Assembly (NCBI GenBank): GCA_016926915.1
Contig: JAFGNR010000326.1
Span: 1-33,127 of the forward strand
Length of the DNA: 33,127 nucleotides
Direction of reading: 5' to 3'
Origin: Anaerolineae bacterium
Lineage (GTDB): Bacteria > Chloroflexota > Anaerolineae > B4-G1 > SLSP01
Positions 25,784 through 33,127 of the stretch are shown piece by piece. Within the stretch, counting starts at the first letter, position 1. The number at the start of each line of letters is the position of its first letter. Made by a program: the position numbers and the translations under genes. The notes beneath the pieces were generated by a model, which saw nothing but the letters and a program-made list of their open reading frames with translations, had not been told where the DNA came from and made no database searches.

Positions 25784-27145
25784 TCAAGATGTCTCCAGGC
25801 GGCCAATGAGATCGTACTCCAGCGCATCGACAATAACGACCTCTGCCATGCGGTCCACCGGGACCTCTTCGTAGATCAGAACCAGACCGTCAATCTCCGG
25901 AGCATCACGATAGGTGCGCCCGATAGTAAGCCCTTTGCCCATCCCTTCCAACAGTACCGGCAACCGCTTTCCAACAAAGGCGCGATTCTTCTCGAAAGAG
26001 ATATCTTGTTGGGCTACCATCAAGATATCCAGGCGTTCCTGCTTGACATCATCCGGGACATTGTCATCCAACGCCCCGGCCGGCGTCCCCAATTCGTGCG
26101 AATAGGTAAAGGCGCCTAACCGGTCGAAACGTTGCTCCCTGACGAACGCCTCCAGTGTAGCGAACTCCGCATCCGTCTCGCCGGGGAATCCGACGATCAT
26201 TGTGGTCCGCAGGGCCACGCCGGGCAGACGGGCGCGCACGAAATCGAGCGTTTTGCGGACCGCATCCACATCGGCAGGCCGCCGCATGCGCCGCAGTACG
26301 TCGGGATGCGCATGCTGCAAGGGGATATCGACGTAAGGAATCAGCTGGTCGTAAGCCGCCATAACATCCACCAACCGGGGGGTCACATACCCGGGGAACA
26401 TATAGAGCACACGAATCCAGGGGATCTCAGGGACTGTGGCAACTAATTCTTCAAGAAGACGCGCCAGACCATCCTGCATGCCCAAGTCATGACCATAATA
26501 GGTGCTGTCCTGGGCAATGAGATTAATCTCCAGAATACCCGCATCGCGCAGCTGCCGGGCATCATCCAGAATGCCGGACAGGGAGCGGCTCATCGTCGGG
26601 CCTTTGATGGCAGGAATCGCACAGAAGGCACACTGCCGGCTACACCCGTCCGCGATCTTCAAAAAAGCGCTGGCGCCGAACCGGGCATACCCAGAAACAC
26701 CCGCATCTTCCGGCATGACCATGTTCCGGGATTCCGTCACTACCAGACGTTCCCCTGTCCCTTCACTCAATGCCTGCACCAGTTGGGGCAGCCGATGCCA
26801 GGAACGCGTCCCAATCACGGCATCCAATTCCGGCGCCCAGGACAATAGCGCCTCCGGCTCGCGCTGCGCCCAACACCCAGCAGCGATGAGCCGTTGGTGA
26901 GGCCGCAGAGACGCGGCCAGTGATTCCAGCATTTCCAGAGATTCCCCCCGGGCCTGGGCAATGAACCCGCACGTATTGACGATCAGGACGTCGGCGAACT
27001 GAGGGATTCCCACCTGGCGGTAGCCGGCGCGCTGCAACAAAATAGCCATCCCTTCAGAATCCACGGTGTTTTTGGGACACCCCAGGGAGGCTATGTAGAA
27101 ACGGGTGGCGCCATGACGGCGTCCGGACTTCGATGATCGTCGCAT
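25784..27145 (-). CDS. rimO: Ribosomal protein S12 methylthiotransferase RimO
   Basis: RFYIASLGCPKNTVDSEGM, NTCGFIAQARGESLE, radical-SAM CSRQCAFCAIPAIKGPTMSRS, LIAQDSTYYG, YMFPGYVTPRLVDVMA, YVDIPLQHAHPDVLRRMRRP, TTMIVGFPGETDAEF, TRAM-like C-terminus. Confidence 0.95.
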   Translation of the reverse strand: MRRSSKSGRRHGATRFYIASLGCPKNTVDSEGMAILLQRAGYRQVGIPQFADVLIVNTCGFIAQARGESLEMLESLAASLRPHQRLIAAGCWAQREPEALLSWAPELDAVIGTRSWHRLPQLVQALSEGTGERLVVTESRNMVMPEDAGVSGYARFGASAFLKIADGCSRQCAFCAIPAIKGPTMSRSLSGILDDARQLRDAGILEINLIAQDSTYYGHDLGMQDGLARLLEELVATVPEIPWIRVLYMFPGYVTPRLVDVMAAYDQLIPYVDIPLQHAHPDVLRRMRRPADVDAVRKTLDFVRARLPGVALRTTMIVGFPGETDAEFATLEAFVREQRFDRLGAFTYSHELGTPAGALDDNVPDDVKQERLDILMVAQQDISFEKNRAFVGKRLPVLLEGMGKGLTIGRTYRDAPEIDGLVLIYEEVPVDRMAEVVIVDALEYDLIGRLETS

Positions 27146-27146
27146 C

Positions 27147-27977
27147 CTAAGGGCCTTGCACGCTTAGCTCGCCCTCAGGCGACCACGCGCGCCGCACAAC
27201 CTCTCCCTCTACCCCCAACAGCCCCCACTCAACGCCATTGACAACCAACGTAAATGCGCCCCCATTCCCGGTTTCCACGAGACTCGATGTGCTGGCGACA
27301 GCTTCCAGAGTTTGACCAGGGACAGCGATCCCCTGGAACACGACCTCATCATCGGCGACCAGGCGAACCCAGACGTGCTGCTGCGGCGCCAGACGCACGG
27401 TCACGGTACCATCCGTGGCAGGAACAAAATCAGCTGATGGCGACACCTCTACAACCGGCGCCTCGGTCGCCGGCGAAACAACTTCCTGGGTAGGAACCGG
27501 TGTCGCCAAGGACACATCGAGATCGGCAAAGAACAACAGGTAAAGATACCCGCCGCCCGCAATCAGGGCGAAGACCAGCATCGCCCCCAACAAGACCTGG
27601 AGTAGGCCCCGGGGAACCCCCGGGGCCGTCAGACGCTCTTCTTCCTCGGTTGGCGGCGGCGCGAAGACCGTAGGACGTTCTACAGACTGGCCACGCGCCT
27701 CGTCCACGACCTGGTGAACACGGGGCTGCATAGGATGGCCCGCAAGTTCCGCTTCATACCTTGCCAGGGCCTCTTCACTGGGCAAGCCCAGAAAGCGCGC
27801 ATAATTCCGCAGAAAGCCTCTAGCCTGGATTTCCCCTGGCAACGCGGCATAATCGCCCATCTCAAGCGCCTGCAAATAACGCCGGCGAATGCGCAGAGCC
27901 GATTCCACCTCATCCAGGGAGAGTTTGCGCACCTCGCGCGCTCTACGGAGCCACAGGCCCAACCCTTCCGCCATCAA
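27147..27977 (-). CDS. RodZ-like protein: N-terminal HTH (HTH_25), TM, C-terminal DUF4115-like domain
   Basis: GLWLRRAREVRKLSLDEVESALRIRRRYLQALEMGDYAALPGEIQARGFLRNYARFLGL; single TM (LLGAMLVFALIAGGGYLYLLFF); C-terminal beta-rich domain. Confidence 0.85.
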   Translation of the reverse strand: MMAEGLGLWLRRAREVRKLSLDEVESALRIRRRYLQALEMGDYAALPGEIQARGFLRNYARFLGLPSEEALARYEAELAGHPMQPRVHQVVDEARGQSVERPTVFAPPPTEEEERLTAPGVPRGLLQVLLGAMLVFALIAGGGYLYLLFFADLDVSLATPVPTQEVVSPATEAPVVEVSPSADFVPATDGTVTVRLAPQQHVWVRLVADDEVVFQGIAVPGQTLEAVASTSSLVETGNGGAFTLVVNGVEWGLLGVEGEVVRRAWSPEGELSVQGP

Positions 27978-28423
27978 GCCTCCGCCTCAACCACCAGACG
28001 AACCTGCGCAGCAACGTTGCCAGCCAGCTTGAGATCGACCAAATGAATACCAATGTCGCGAATGGGATGTTCGAGAATGATTTGGCGCCTATCGAACGGC
28101 GCCCCCAACACCTTGGAAATAGCCTGAGCAATATCCTTGTTGGTAATCGAGCCATAGAGGCGCCCCGTCTCGCCGGCTTTCACCTGGAAGACCAACGGCA
28201 CGACCCGCAACTTCTCCGCAACGCGTTCCGACTCGGCGCGCAACCGCTCTTCACGTTTTTGCGAATCCATCACGTGGCGTTCTGCGGCTGTAATCGCCTC
28301 CTTGGTCGCGGGAATCGCCAGACCTCTGGGAAGCAGATAATTCCGTGCATACCCCTCGGATACGGCTTTGACCTCGTTGGCCTTGCCAACGCCTTTTACG
28401 TCGCGCGTCAAGACTACTTTCAC
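27974..28423 (-). CDS. rplI: Large ribosomal subunit protein bL9
   Basis: MKVVLTRDVKGVGKANEVKAVSEGYARNYLLPRGLAIPAT...LYGSITNKDIAQAI...LEHPIRDIGIHLVDLKLAGNVAAQVRLVVEAEA; ATGA overlap with the RodZ-like gene. Confidence 0.96.
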   Translation of the reverse strand: MKVVLTRDVKGVGKANEVKAVSEGYARNYLLPRGLAIPATKEAITAAERHVMDSQKREERLRAESERVAEKLRVVPLVFQVKAGETGRLYGSITNKDIAQAISKVLGAPFDRRQIILEHPIRDIGIHLVDLKLAGNVAAQVRLVVEAEA

Positions 28424-28500
28424 CCGACACCTCCTCCAGAATTTAGCCCACTGGGCCTCGGTCCCTTTCCCCGCAACAGCCTGACCGGAACCGCGCGCAA

Positions 28501-28516
28501 TGTTTCACGTGAAACC
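28501..28516. promoter_or_regulatory. parS centromere-like ParB-binding site
   Basis: TGTTTCACGTGAAACC: 15/16 match to the consensus TGTTTCACGTGAAACA, with a perfect 14-bp palindrome core GTTTCACGTGAAAC at 28502-28515; intergenic. Confidence 0.9.
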
Positions 28517-28556
28517 TCGCGCCCTACATCACGCGACCGCACACGCCGGCAAATCG

Positions 28557-29108
28557 TCAACGGCTGCCCAACAAGCGAACCTGCAGCGCAATAAGCAGGC
28601 GCGTGATCCGCTGCATTAGCGTAGGATTGGAAATCATCTGCAGGCCGGATTGGTAGGCAGCGTAACCGGCCTGGCGCTGTCCAGAACGGAACAAGGCCAC
28701 GCCCAGGGTCAACAAGGTTTCCCCCTGGCGCTGCCGGTCATTCAATTCCTCGAAGATCAAACTGGCCGTTTGCCAGGCCGGAATTGCATCTTCGCGACGT
28801 CCCATAGCGGCATAGACGCCGCCCAGATTACCCCAGACCTGCGCCTCACGGGATTTATCTTCTAGGCGTGTGAACACGCGTTTGGCCTCGTTCAGCGACT
28901 CCAACGCTTCATCCCAACGTGATTGCTTACGCCGGATCAGGCCGATGTTGTTCAACATTTCTCCGGCCTCGATTTCGCGCCCCTCCTCGGCGAAATGCTC
29001 TAGCGCCTCGCCGAAACGCAAAGCGGCCTCGTCGTACAATCCCTCCTGAAACAGTCGCAGCCCTTCTTTTTGCAGTTCGTCAGCATTCGGCATGATCTCA
29101 CACTCCAT
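28557..29108 (-). CDS. TPR-repeat protein
   Basis: Repeats GLRLFQEGLYDEAALRFGEALEHFAE, AGEMLNNIGLIRRKQSRWDEALESLNEAKRVF, AQVWGNLGGVYAAMGRREDAIPAWQTASLIF, GETLLTLGVALFRSGQRQAGYAAYQSGL. Confidence 0.85.
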   Translation of the reverse strand: MECEIMPNADELQKEGLRLFQEGLYDEAALRFGEALEHFAEEGREIEAGEMLNNIGLIRRKQSRWDEALESLNEAKRVFTRLEDKSREAQVWGNLGGVYAAMGRREDAIPAWQTASLIFEELNDRQRQGETLLTLGVALFRSGQRQAGYAAYQSGLQMISNPTLMQRITRLLIALQVRLLGSR

Positions 29109-29779
29109 CAGTAGGTGATTTCAAGAAGCCCTTCGGCGATTGTTCGCAAGGCGCCGGCCGGCATCTCGGCCAGTTTCATTGCCAGCTCCAGGTAGCTCAT
29201 GTTGATAGGACGCACAACAAATTCGCGCAGCTCGGCAGGTAACTCTGCAAATCTCGTAAATTGCGCCTTCAATGCATGCCATTCCCCCACCGGACTTTCT
29301 TGATCCAGGAAGGCATCCAACGGCACGCCCAATGCCCGCGCCACCAGTTCCAGCTCCGCCATGGGGACTGGTTTCTCTCCATACTCGTAGGCCGATATCG
29401 TTGATGTTGAATGTTCGACAAGATCCGCCAGATCACTCTGCGTACGCCCCGCATCGTGGCGCGCTTGCCGCAAACGGGCGCCGATGATCCGGTGGCGCAA
29501 CGGCAGGAACATCTCGGGATCGGGGAGAGCAGGACGATCATCCAGCTCGGCGCGCTCGTCGCGTAAGGCTTGCAGCGATACATCCAGATAACTGCAAAGC
29601 AACTCCAGTTCGGGAAGCGAGATATCACCTGAACCATCCTCATACCCCGCAAACCGGCGGCCGGAAACTCCCAAAACTTCCGCGCAGGCCGAGCGCGATG
29701 CACGAACCCGCTCACGCGCCCGCCGCAGCAGCACGCCCAGAACCCGCTTGCGCAATTCAATCACTTGCTGATTCGGCAT
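29108..29779 (-). CDS. XRE-family regulator with two tandem HTH domains
   Basis: HTH1: LLRRARERVRASRSACAEVLGVSGRRFAGYEDGSGDISLPELELLCSYLDV; HTH2: IGARLRQARHDAGRTQSDLADLVEHSTSTISAYEYGEKPVPMAELELVARALGVPLDAFL. Stop overlaps the start of the TPR gene. Confidence 0.85.
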   Translation of the reverse strand: MPNQQVIELRKRVLGVLLRRARERVRASRSACAEVLGVSGRRFAGYEDGSGDISLPELELLCSYLDVSLQALRDERAELDDRPALPDPEMFLPLRHRIIGARLRQARHDAGRTQSDLADLVEHSTSTISAYEYGEKPVPMAELELVARALGVPLDAFLDQESPVGEWHALKAQFTRFAELPAELREFVVRPINMSYLELAMKLAEMPAGALRTIAEGLLEITY

Positions 29780-30022
29780 ATTTCGCCTCCCCCGACACTC
29801 CAGATTCCCTAATCCGGCTCACGAGAACTTGAGAACACCAAACGGACCAGGGTATTAAATTGCACCCCCCAACCCTTCTCACATGTAGAACTGACTTATT
29901 TGCATTATAGCATATCCCAACATCGGAGCAATAGTGTGGTTAGATTAAGGTTCAGCATTTCCCATGCTTCCCACACACCCCATCCGCAACCAGGAGCGTG
30001 GTCCAATACCAACAGAGCGAAG

Positions 30023-30458
30023 TTTTCCACAGACGCTGCAGACACAAATCACCCGGATAGAGAGGGTCGCATGCCCCTAGATATAGGATGACACACGGGG
30101 TTTCCGTCACACACAACCAGCCAAGAAATATCCCACCTGTGGAAAACTGGCGTTTTTTGGTGGAAAACCATGCCATTCTGGGGAAAACTTAAGTTTCCTT
30201 ATACCAGTCTCGTAGAGTATACCCGCCGTCGCCCTGAGATTTATACCATCGCCGCTGACACTCAGCAGGAAACCTCGGGAGCTTCTCCCCAAGTTTTCCC
30301 CACCCATACACCCAGCAAAACGCGTACTTGTATGAACCAAACCGTTGGTTGGACACGAGATATAGGGAAGCGAAGCCGGATTTTCCCCGTTATCCACTGT
30401 TCTACTACCACGACTATCTATCCCAATTCTATACAGGGAAAAGGGATTACTTTCCACA
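30023..30458. promoter_or_regulatory. Candidate oriC: cluster of DnaA-box-like 9-mers
   Basis: TTTTCCACA 30023-30031(+) and 30138-30146(-) match TTWTNCACA exactly. One mismatch: TTTTCCACC 30159-30167(-), TTTTCCCCA 30179-30187(-), TTTTCCCCA 30294-30302(+), TTATCCACT 30390-30398(+), CTTTCCACA 30450-30458(+). All in a long intergenic region (29780-30622). Confidence 0.75.
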
Positions 30459-30549
30459 CACAGCTGCCTGAAATCTAAACCCAGTATGCATCTATGCGCC
30501 GCTTCGCTTCGGGAGTAAGATAAGACTTGGTCGCCTTTTGAAGCATGAC

Positions 30550-30577
30550 TGGACAAAAATGAGAAATCAAGTATACT
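30550..30577 (+). promoter_or_regulatory. Predicted promoter of rpsT (TGGACA-16-TATACT)
   Basis: TGGACA at 30550-30555, 16-nt spacer, TATACT at 30572-30577, about 45 nt upstream of rpsT. Confidence 0.55.
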
Positions 30578-30622
30578 TTTGGCTCATAAAGATACCTGTG
30601 AGTTGAGAAGTTGGAGGATTAG

Positions 30623-30886
30623 GTGGCCAATACTAAGTCTGCTCAAAAAGCTGTTCGCAGTTCTTACCGCAAGTGGTTGCGGAATCGTTATGTCAAAGGC
30701 AAAATGCGTAGCGCCGTCAAAGCCGTGCGCCATGCCGTCGCGGCCGGCGATGCAGCGCAAGCTCGAACATTGATGCCCCGCGCATACAAGGAACTGGATA
30801 AGGCGGCTCGCAAGAATGTCATCCATAAGAACAAAGCGGCGCGTTTGAAGTCGCGCTTGATGCGCCAGGTAAACACGCTCTCTTAG
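30623..30886 (+). CDS. rpsT: Small ribosomal subunit protein bS20 (GTG start)
   Basis: MANTKSAQKAVRSSYRKWLRNRYVKGKMRSAVKAVRHAVAAGDAAQARTLMPRAYKELDKAARKNVIHKNKAARLKSRLMRQVN; GGAGGATTAG upstream of GTG. Confidence 0.95.
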   Translation: MANTKSAQKAVRSSYRKWLRNRYVKGKMRSAVKAVRHAVAAGDAAQARTLMPRAYKELDKAARKNVIHKNKAARLKSRLMRQVNTLS

Positions 30887-30928
30887 GAGCGTTATCTGTA
30901 GTCTTCACTGTTACACGTTTTCTCGCCC

Positions 30929-30946
30929 GGCGGGTATCTACCCGCC
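30929..30946 (+). terminator. GC-rich stem-loop downstream of rpsT
   Basis: GGCGGGTA-TC-TACCCGCC, 43 nt after the rpsT stop; no U-tract follows, so intrinsic termination is uncertain. Confidence 0.45.
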
Positions 30947-30974
30947 CGGTGAATGTGTTGAAGCTATTATACCG

Positions 30975-31002
30975 TAATGGGCCCTTTGCAAAGGGCCCAT
31001 TA
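30975..31002. terminator. 28-bp perfect palindrome between convergent rpsT and proC (possible bidirectional terminator)
   Basis: TAATGGGCCCTTTGCAAAGGGCCCATTA reads identically on both strands; convergent intergenic placement. Confidence 0.55.
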
Positions 31003-31021
31003 TTGGTTTCTTGAAGGCCGG

Positions 31022-31834
31022 TTATTCCCGTTTCCCTAACTGTGTGGCCCGCACGTAGGCCGCCCAGATTGCCCGCGATAGGATCGTGCGAAAGCCCCCC
31101 TTCTCCAGATGGTAGAGCGCTTCTGCCGTAGTACCACCCGGCGAAGTGACCTGATTTCTTAGGATCGCCTGGTGTTCGTGGGATTGTTGGGCGTAGCGCA
31201 CTGATCCCAGGACGGTCTGGTAGACCAATTGTTCCGCTACACGCCGCGAGAACCCCAAATGCACGCCGGCGTCGATTAGACCTTCCATGAAGAGATAGAC
31301 ATAAGCCGGACCGGTGCCGGAAAGCGCTGTGGCCATATCGAGGTAGTGCTCGTCTTCCACGTAGACTTCTTCCCCCAGGGCGCGTAGCAGGGTCAGGGCA
31401 TGCGTTCGTTGTTCTTCTGATACGTCGGGCGTCGCGGTCCAGACAGTGATTCCTTGTCCGATTTGCGCCGGCGTATTGGGCATGGCGCGCACGATGGCCG
31501 GCGTCCCCAGTGCGGCATGAATGGTCTCGATGCGGATACCTGCTGCAATGGAGAAAACGAGAGCGTCTGGGGCCACATGGCCTTGGATTTCGTGCAATAC
31601 TCTCGGCATGACCTGGGGTTTGACGGAAAGGAAGATGACTTCTGCTTCCTGCGCGGCGGCCACGTTGTCGGTCGTGGTGCGGATGTCAAAGAGCGTTTTT
31701 AGCTCGGCGCACCGTTCCTGGCGTGGATTGGTGGCCAGGATGTCTTGCGGTTCGATTTCGGTTTCCCTCAGAACGCCTTTGACAAGCGCGCCTCCCATCG
31801 TTCCGCATCCAATAACAGCAATTGTCGGTGACAT
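31022..31834 (-). CDS. proC: Pyrroline-5-carboxylate reductase
   Basis: Likely start MSPTIAVIGCGTMGGALVKGVL at 31834; VIFLSVKPQVMPRVL, IVRAMPNTPAQIGQGITVW, ATALSGTGPAYVYLFMEGLIDAGVHLGFSR, QVTSPGGTTAEALYHLEKGGFRTILSRAI. Confidence 0.95.
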   Translation of the reverse strand: MSPTIAVIGCGTMGGALVKGVLRETEIEPQDILATNPRQERCAELKTLFDIRTTTDNVAAAQEAEVIFLSVKPQVMPRVLHEIQGHVAPDALVFSIAAGIRIETIHAALGTPAIVRAMPNTPAQIGQGITVWTATPDVSEEQRTHALTLLRALGEEVYVEDEHYLDMATALSGTGPAYVYLFMEGLIDAGVHLGFSRRVAEQLVYQTVLGSVRYAQQSHEHQAILRNQVTSPGGTTAEALYHLEKGGFRTILSRAIWAAYVRATQLGKRE

Positions 31835-31908
31835 TAGTTTCCCCCCTCTATGGGTAACTCGACCATGCCGGTGGGCGGCGCTTACCGAGTGTCCTACCGG
31901 CCAGATCT

Positions 31909-33127
31909 TTAGGGTGCATGCAACCAGGTGCAGGCTGCTTCCACGTAGGGATCGGCGGTTTCGGGAATCTCTTCCCACCGCCCGTTAACGTGAATGTCGG
32001 GCGTCAGTCCGGCGCCTTCGAACGAAGAGCCATCCAGCCGGACGAATGACTCCTCTGCCAGCCACAGTCGCGATCCATCCTTGAAACCGTGTGGATAGAC
32101 GCCTTCCACGTTGCCGGCCGTGGGTTGCCCGATAAGGATGGCGCGCCCGCGTTCCTGCAGCGCGCTGCTGAAGACCTCGGCATAGCTTTCCGTCATGGGG
32201 CCAATCAGCACGGCCAACGGAAGTGTGAGCGTCTCTCCGATCGGGTCGCTTGCGATATCCAGCGTCTCGACTGTTCCCCCCTGATGCTGAAAACTGCCGA
32301 TAGGTCCGGAGATGAAAAGCGCCAAGAGACTTTCCAGTTCCGTATAGATGCCCCCGCCATTGATGCGGAGATCAAGGATCAGACCGTCAACGGGATAGGT
32401 TTCGAGTAAACCGGTAATGGCCTCCCGCGTGCGTTCTGCAATCGTCATATCCCAGAATGTAGGAATCAGCACGTAGCCAAAGAGCATCTCGCCGCTGTGA
32501 ATAGGGCGCGTCAATACCGGCAGTTGCGTGGCAATGCGCGCGCGTGTGACGCTGATAGTACGGGGTGCGCTTTCGGGCGTCTGAATGGTGAGCGTGACCA
32601 TGCTGCCCTCCGGTCCCGAGAGTAAATCGAGATTGTCAAAGCCGTCCGGTGTACAGCACGTGGGAAGCCCCTCGATGGAGAGGATACGATCGTGCGCGCG
32701 GATTCCTGCCTGTTCTGCCGGACTGTCCGGGAAAGTGAGGAGCACCACGCCGTAGGCTGCATTTTCCGGCACGGTGCTGTAAATGCCAATACCCACATAA
32801 TTTAAATCCCCTCTGACGGCCTGTTCTTCCTCGAATACCTCAGCGGGGGAAAGGTAGATCGAGTGCCGGTCCTCCAGGCGTCCGATGAGGTCTTGCATTA
32901 ACAACCAGAACGCCTCATCATCCGGCGCCATGGCAACCAGCGGCCGGAAATCGATGCACACCTGATCCCAAGCGACGCCGTTGAAGTCGGGGTAGACGTA
33001 GTTGTCGTGTACCAGTTCACAAATCTGTTCGAATTGCATCAGATACCGGCTGTCCTTGGCGATGTGGGCGACGCCGGCCTGATCGCTGATGTGGGACGCG
33101 ATATCCGGTTGATCGCGATTCCGAAGG
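31909..33127 (-). CDS. S41-family (C-terminal processing) peptidase with PDZ-like domain, runs off right edge
   Basis: DNYVYPDFNGVAWDQV, PDZ-like GIGIYSTVPENAAYGVVLLTFPDSPAEQAGIRAHDRILSIEG, VDGLILDLRINGGGIYTELESLL, VLIGPMTESYAEVFSSAL, ILIGQPTAGNVEG. The frame stays open upstream of the ATG at 33039 to the window end. Confidence 0.85.
   Translation of the reverse strand, partial: LRNRDQPDIASHISDQAGVAHIAKDSRYLMQFEQICELVHDNYVYPDFNGVAWDQVCIDFRPLVAMAPDDEAFWLLMQDLIGRLEDRHSIYLSPAEVFEEEQAVRGDLNYVGIGIYSTVPENAAYGVVLLTFPDSPAEQAGIRAHDRILSIEGLPTCCTPDGFDNLDLLSGPEGSMVTLTIQTPESAPRTISVTRARIATQLPVLTRPIHSGEMLFGYVLIPTFWDMTIAERTREAITGLLETYPVDGLILDLRINGGGIYTELESLLALFISGPIGSFQHQGGTVETLDIASDPIGETLTLPLAVLIGPMTESYAEVFSSALQERGRAILIGQPTAGNVEGVYPHGFKDGSRLWLAEESFVRLDGSSFEGAGLTPDIHVNGRWEEIPETADPYVEAACTWLHAP

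Noticed and set aside
29880-30600. Repeated TTTTCC/GGAAAA words considered as a CRISPR leader or short direct-repeat array
   Set aside because: No regular spacing or constant-length repeats; the 9-mers fit DnaA-box-like degenerate sites instead.
1-33127. tRNA/rRNA genes, CRISPR arrays, complete insertion sequences, prophage genes
   Set aside because: None recognisable on either strand by eye; tRNAscan-SE/Infernal, CRISPR finders and ISfinder would be needed to exclude small or degenerate cases.

Overview
GC-rich bacterial chromosomal window; gene content looks like an Anaerolineae/Chloroflexota-type genome (inference, not tested). About 30 coding regions are supportable. (1) The left part carries a LarA-like edge fragment, a HAD hydrolase, an alpha/beta-hydrolase lipoprotein, a PrsW-like protease, a DsbA-like/cyclophilin fusion lipoprotein, and a MraY/WecA-type transferase with an O-antigen-ligase/TPR protein. 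(2) A 12-gene plus-strand operon (10393-19458) encodes a membrane-bound group-4 [NiFe]-hydrogenase / complex-I-like machine: MbhD-, MbhE- and MrpC/NuoK-like subunits, three antiporter-like subunits, and NuoA/B/C/D/H/I-like subunits. Both CxxC motifs of the Ni-Fe site are present in the large subunit. (3) Next come glycerate 2-kinase, a solute-binding lipoprotein, a GH-A-type glycoside hydrolase, a NudL-like Nudix protein, an FAD oxidase, RimO, a RodZ-like HTH protein, ribosomal protein L9, a TPR protein and a tandem-HTH XRE regulator. (4) S20, ProC and an edge S41 peptidase follow. The most notable non-coding signal is a probable chromosomal origin neighbourhood at about 28.5-30.6 kb. It has a near-perfect parS site (TGTTTCACGTGAAACC), a cluster of at least 7 DnaA-box-like 9-mers between the XRE gene and rpsT, and an apparent GC-skew change across it, with no dnaA gene in the window.
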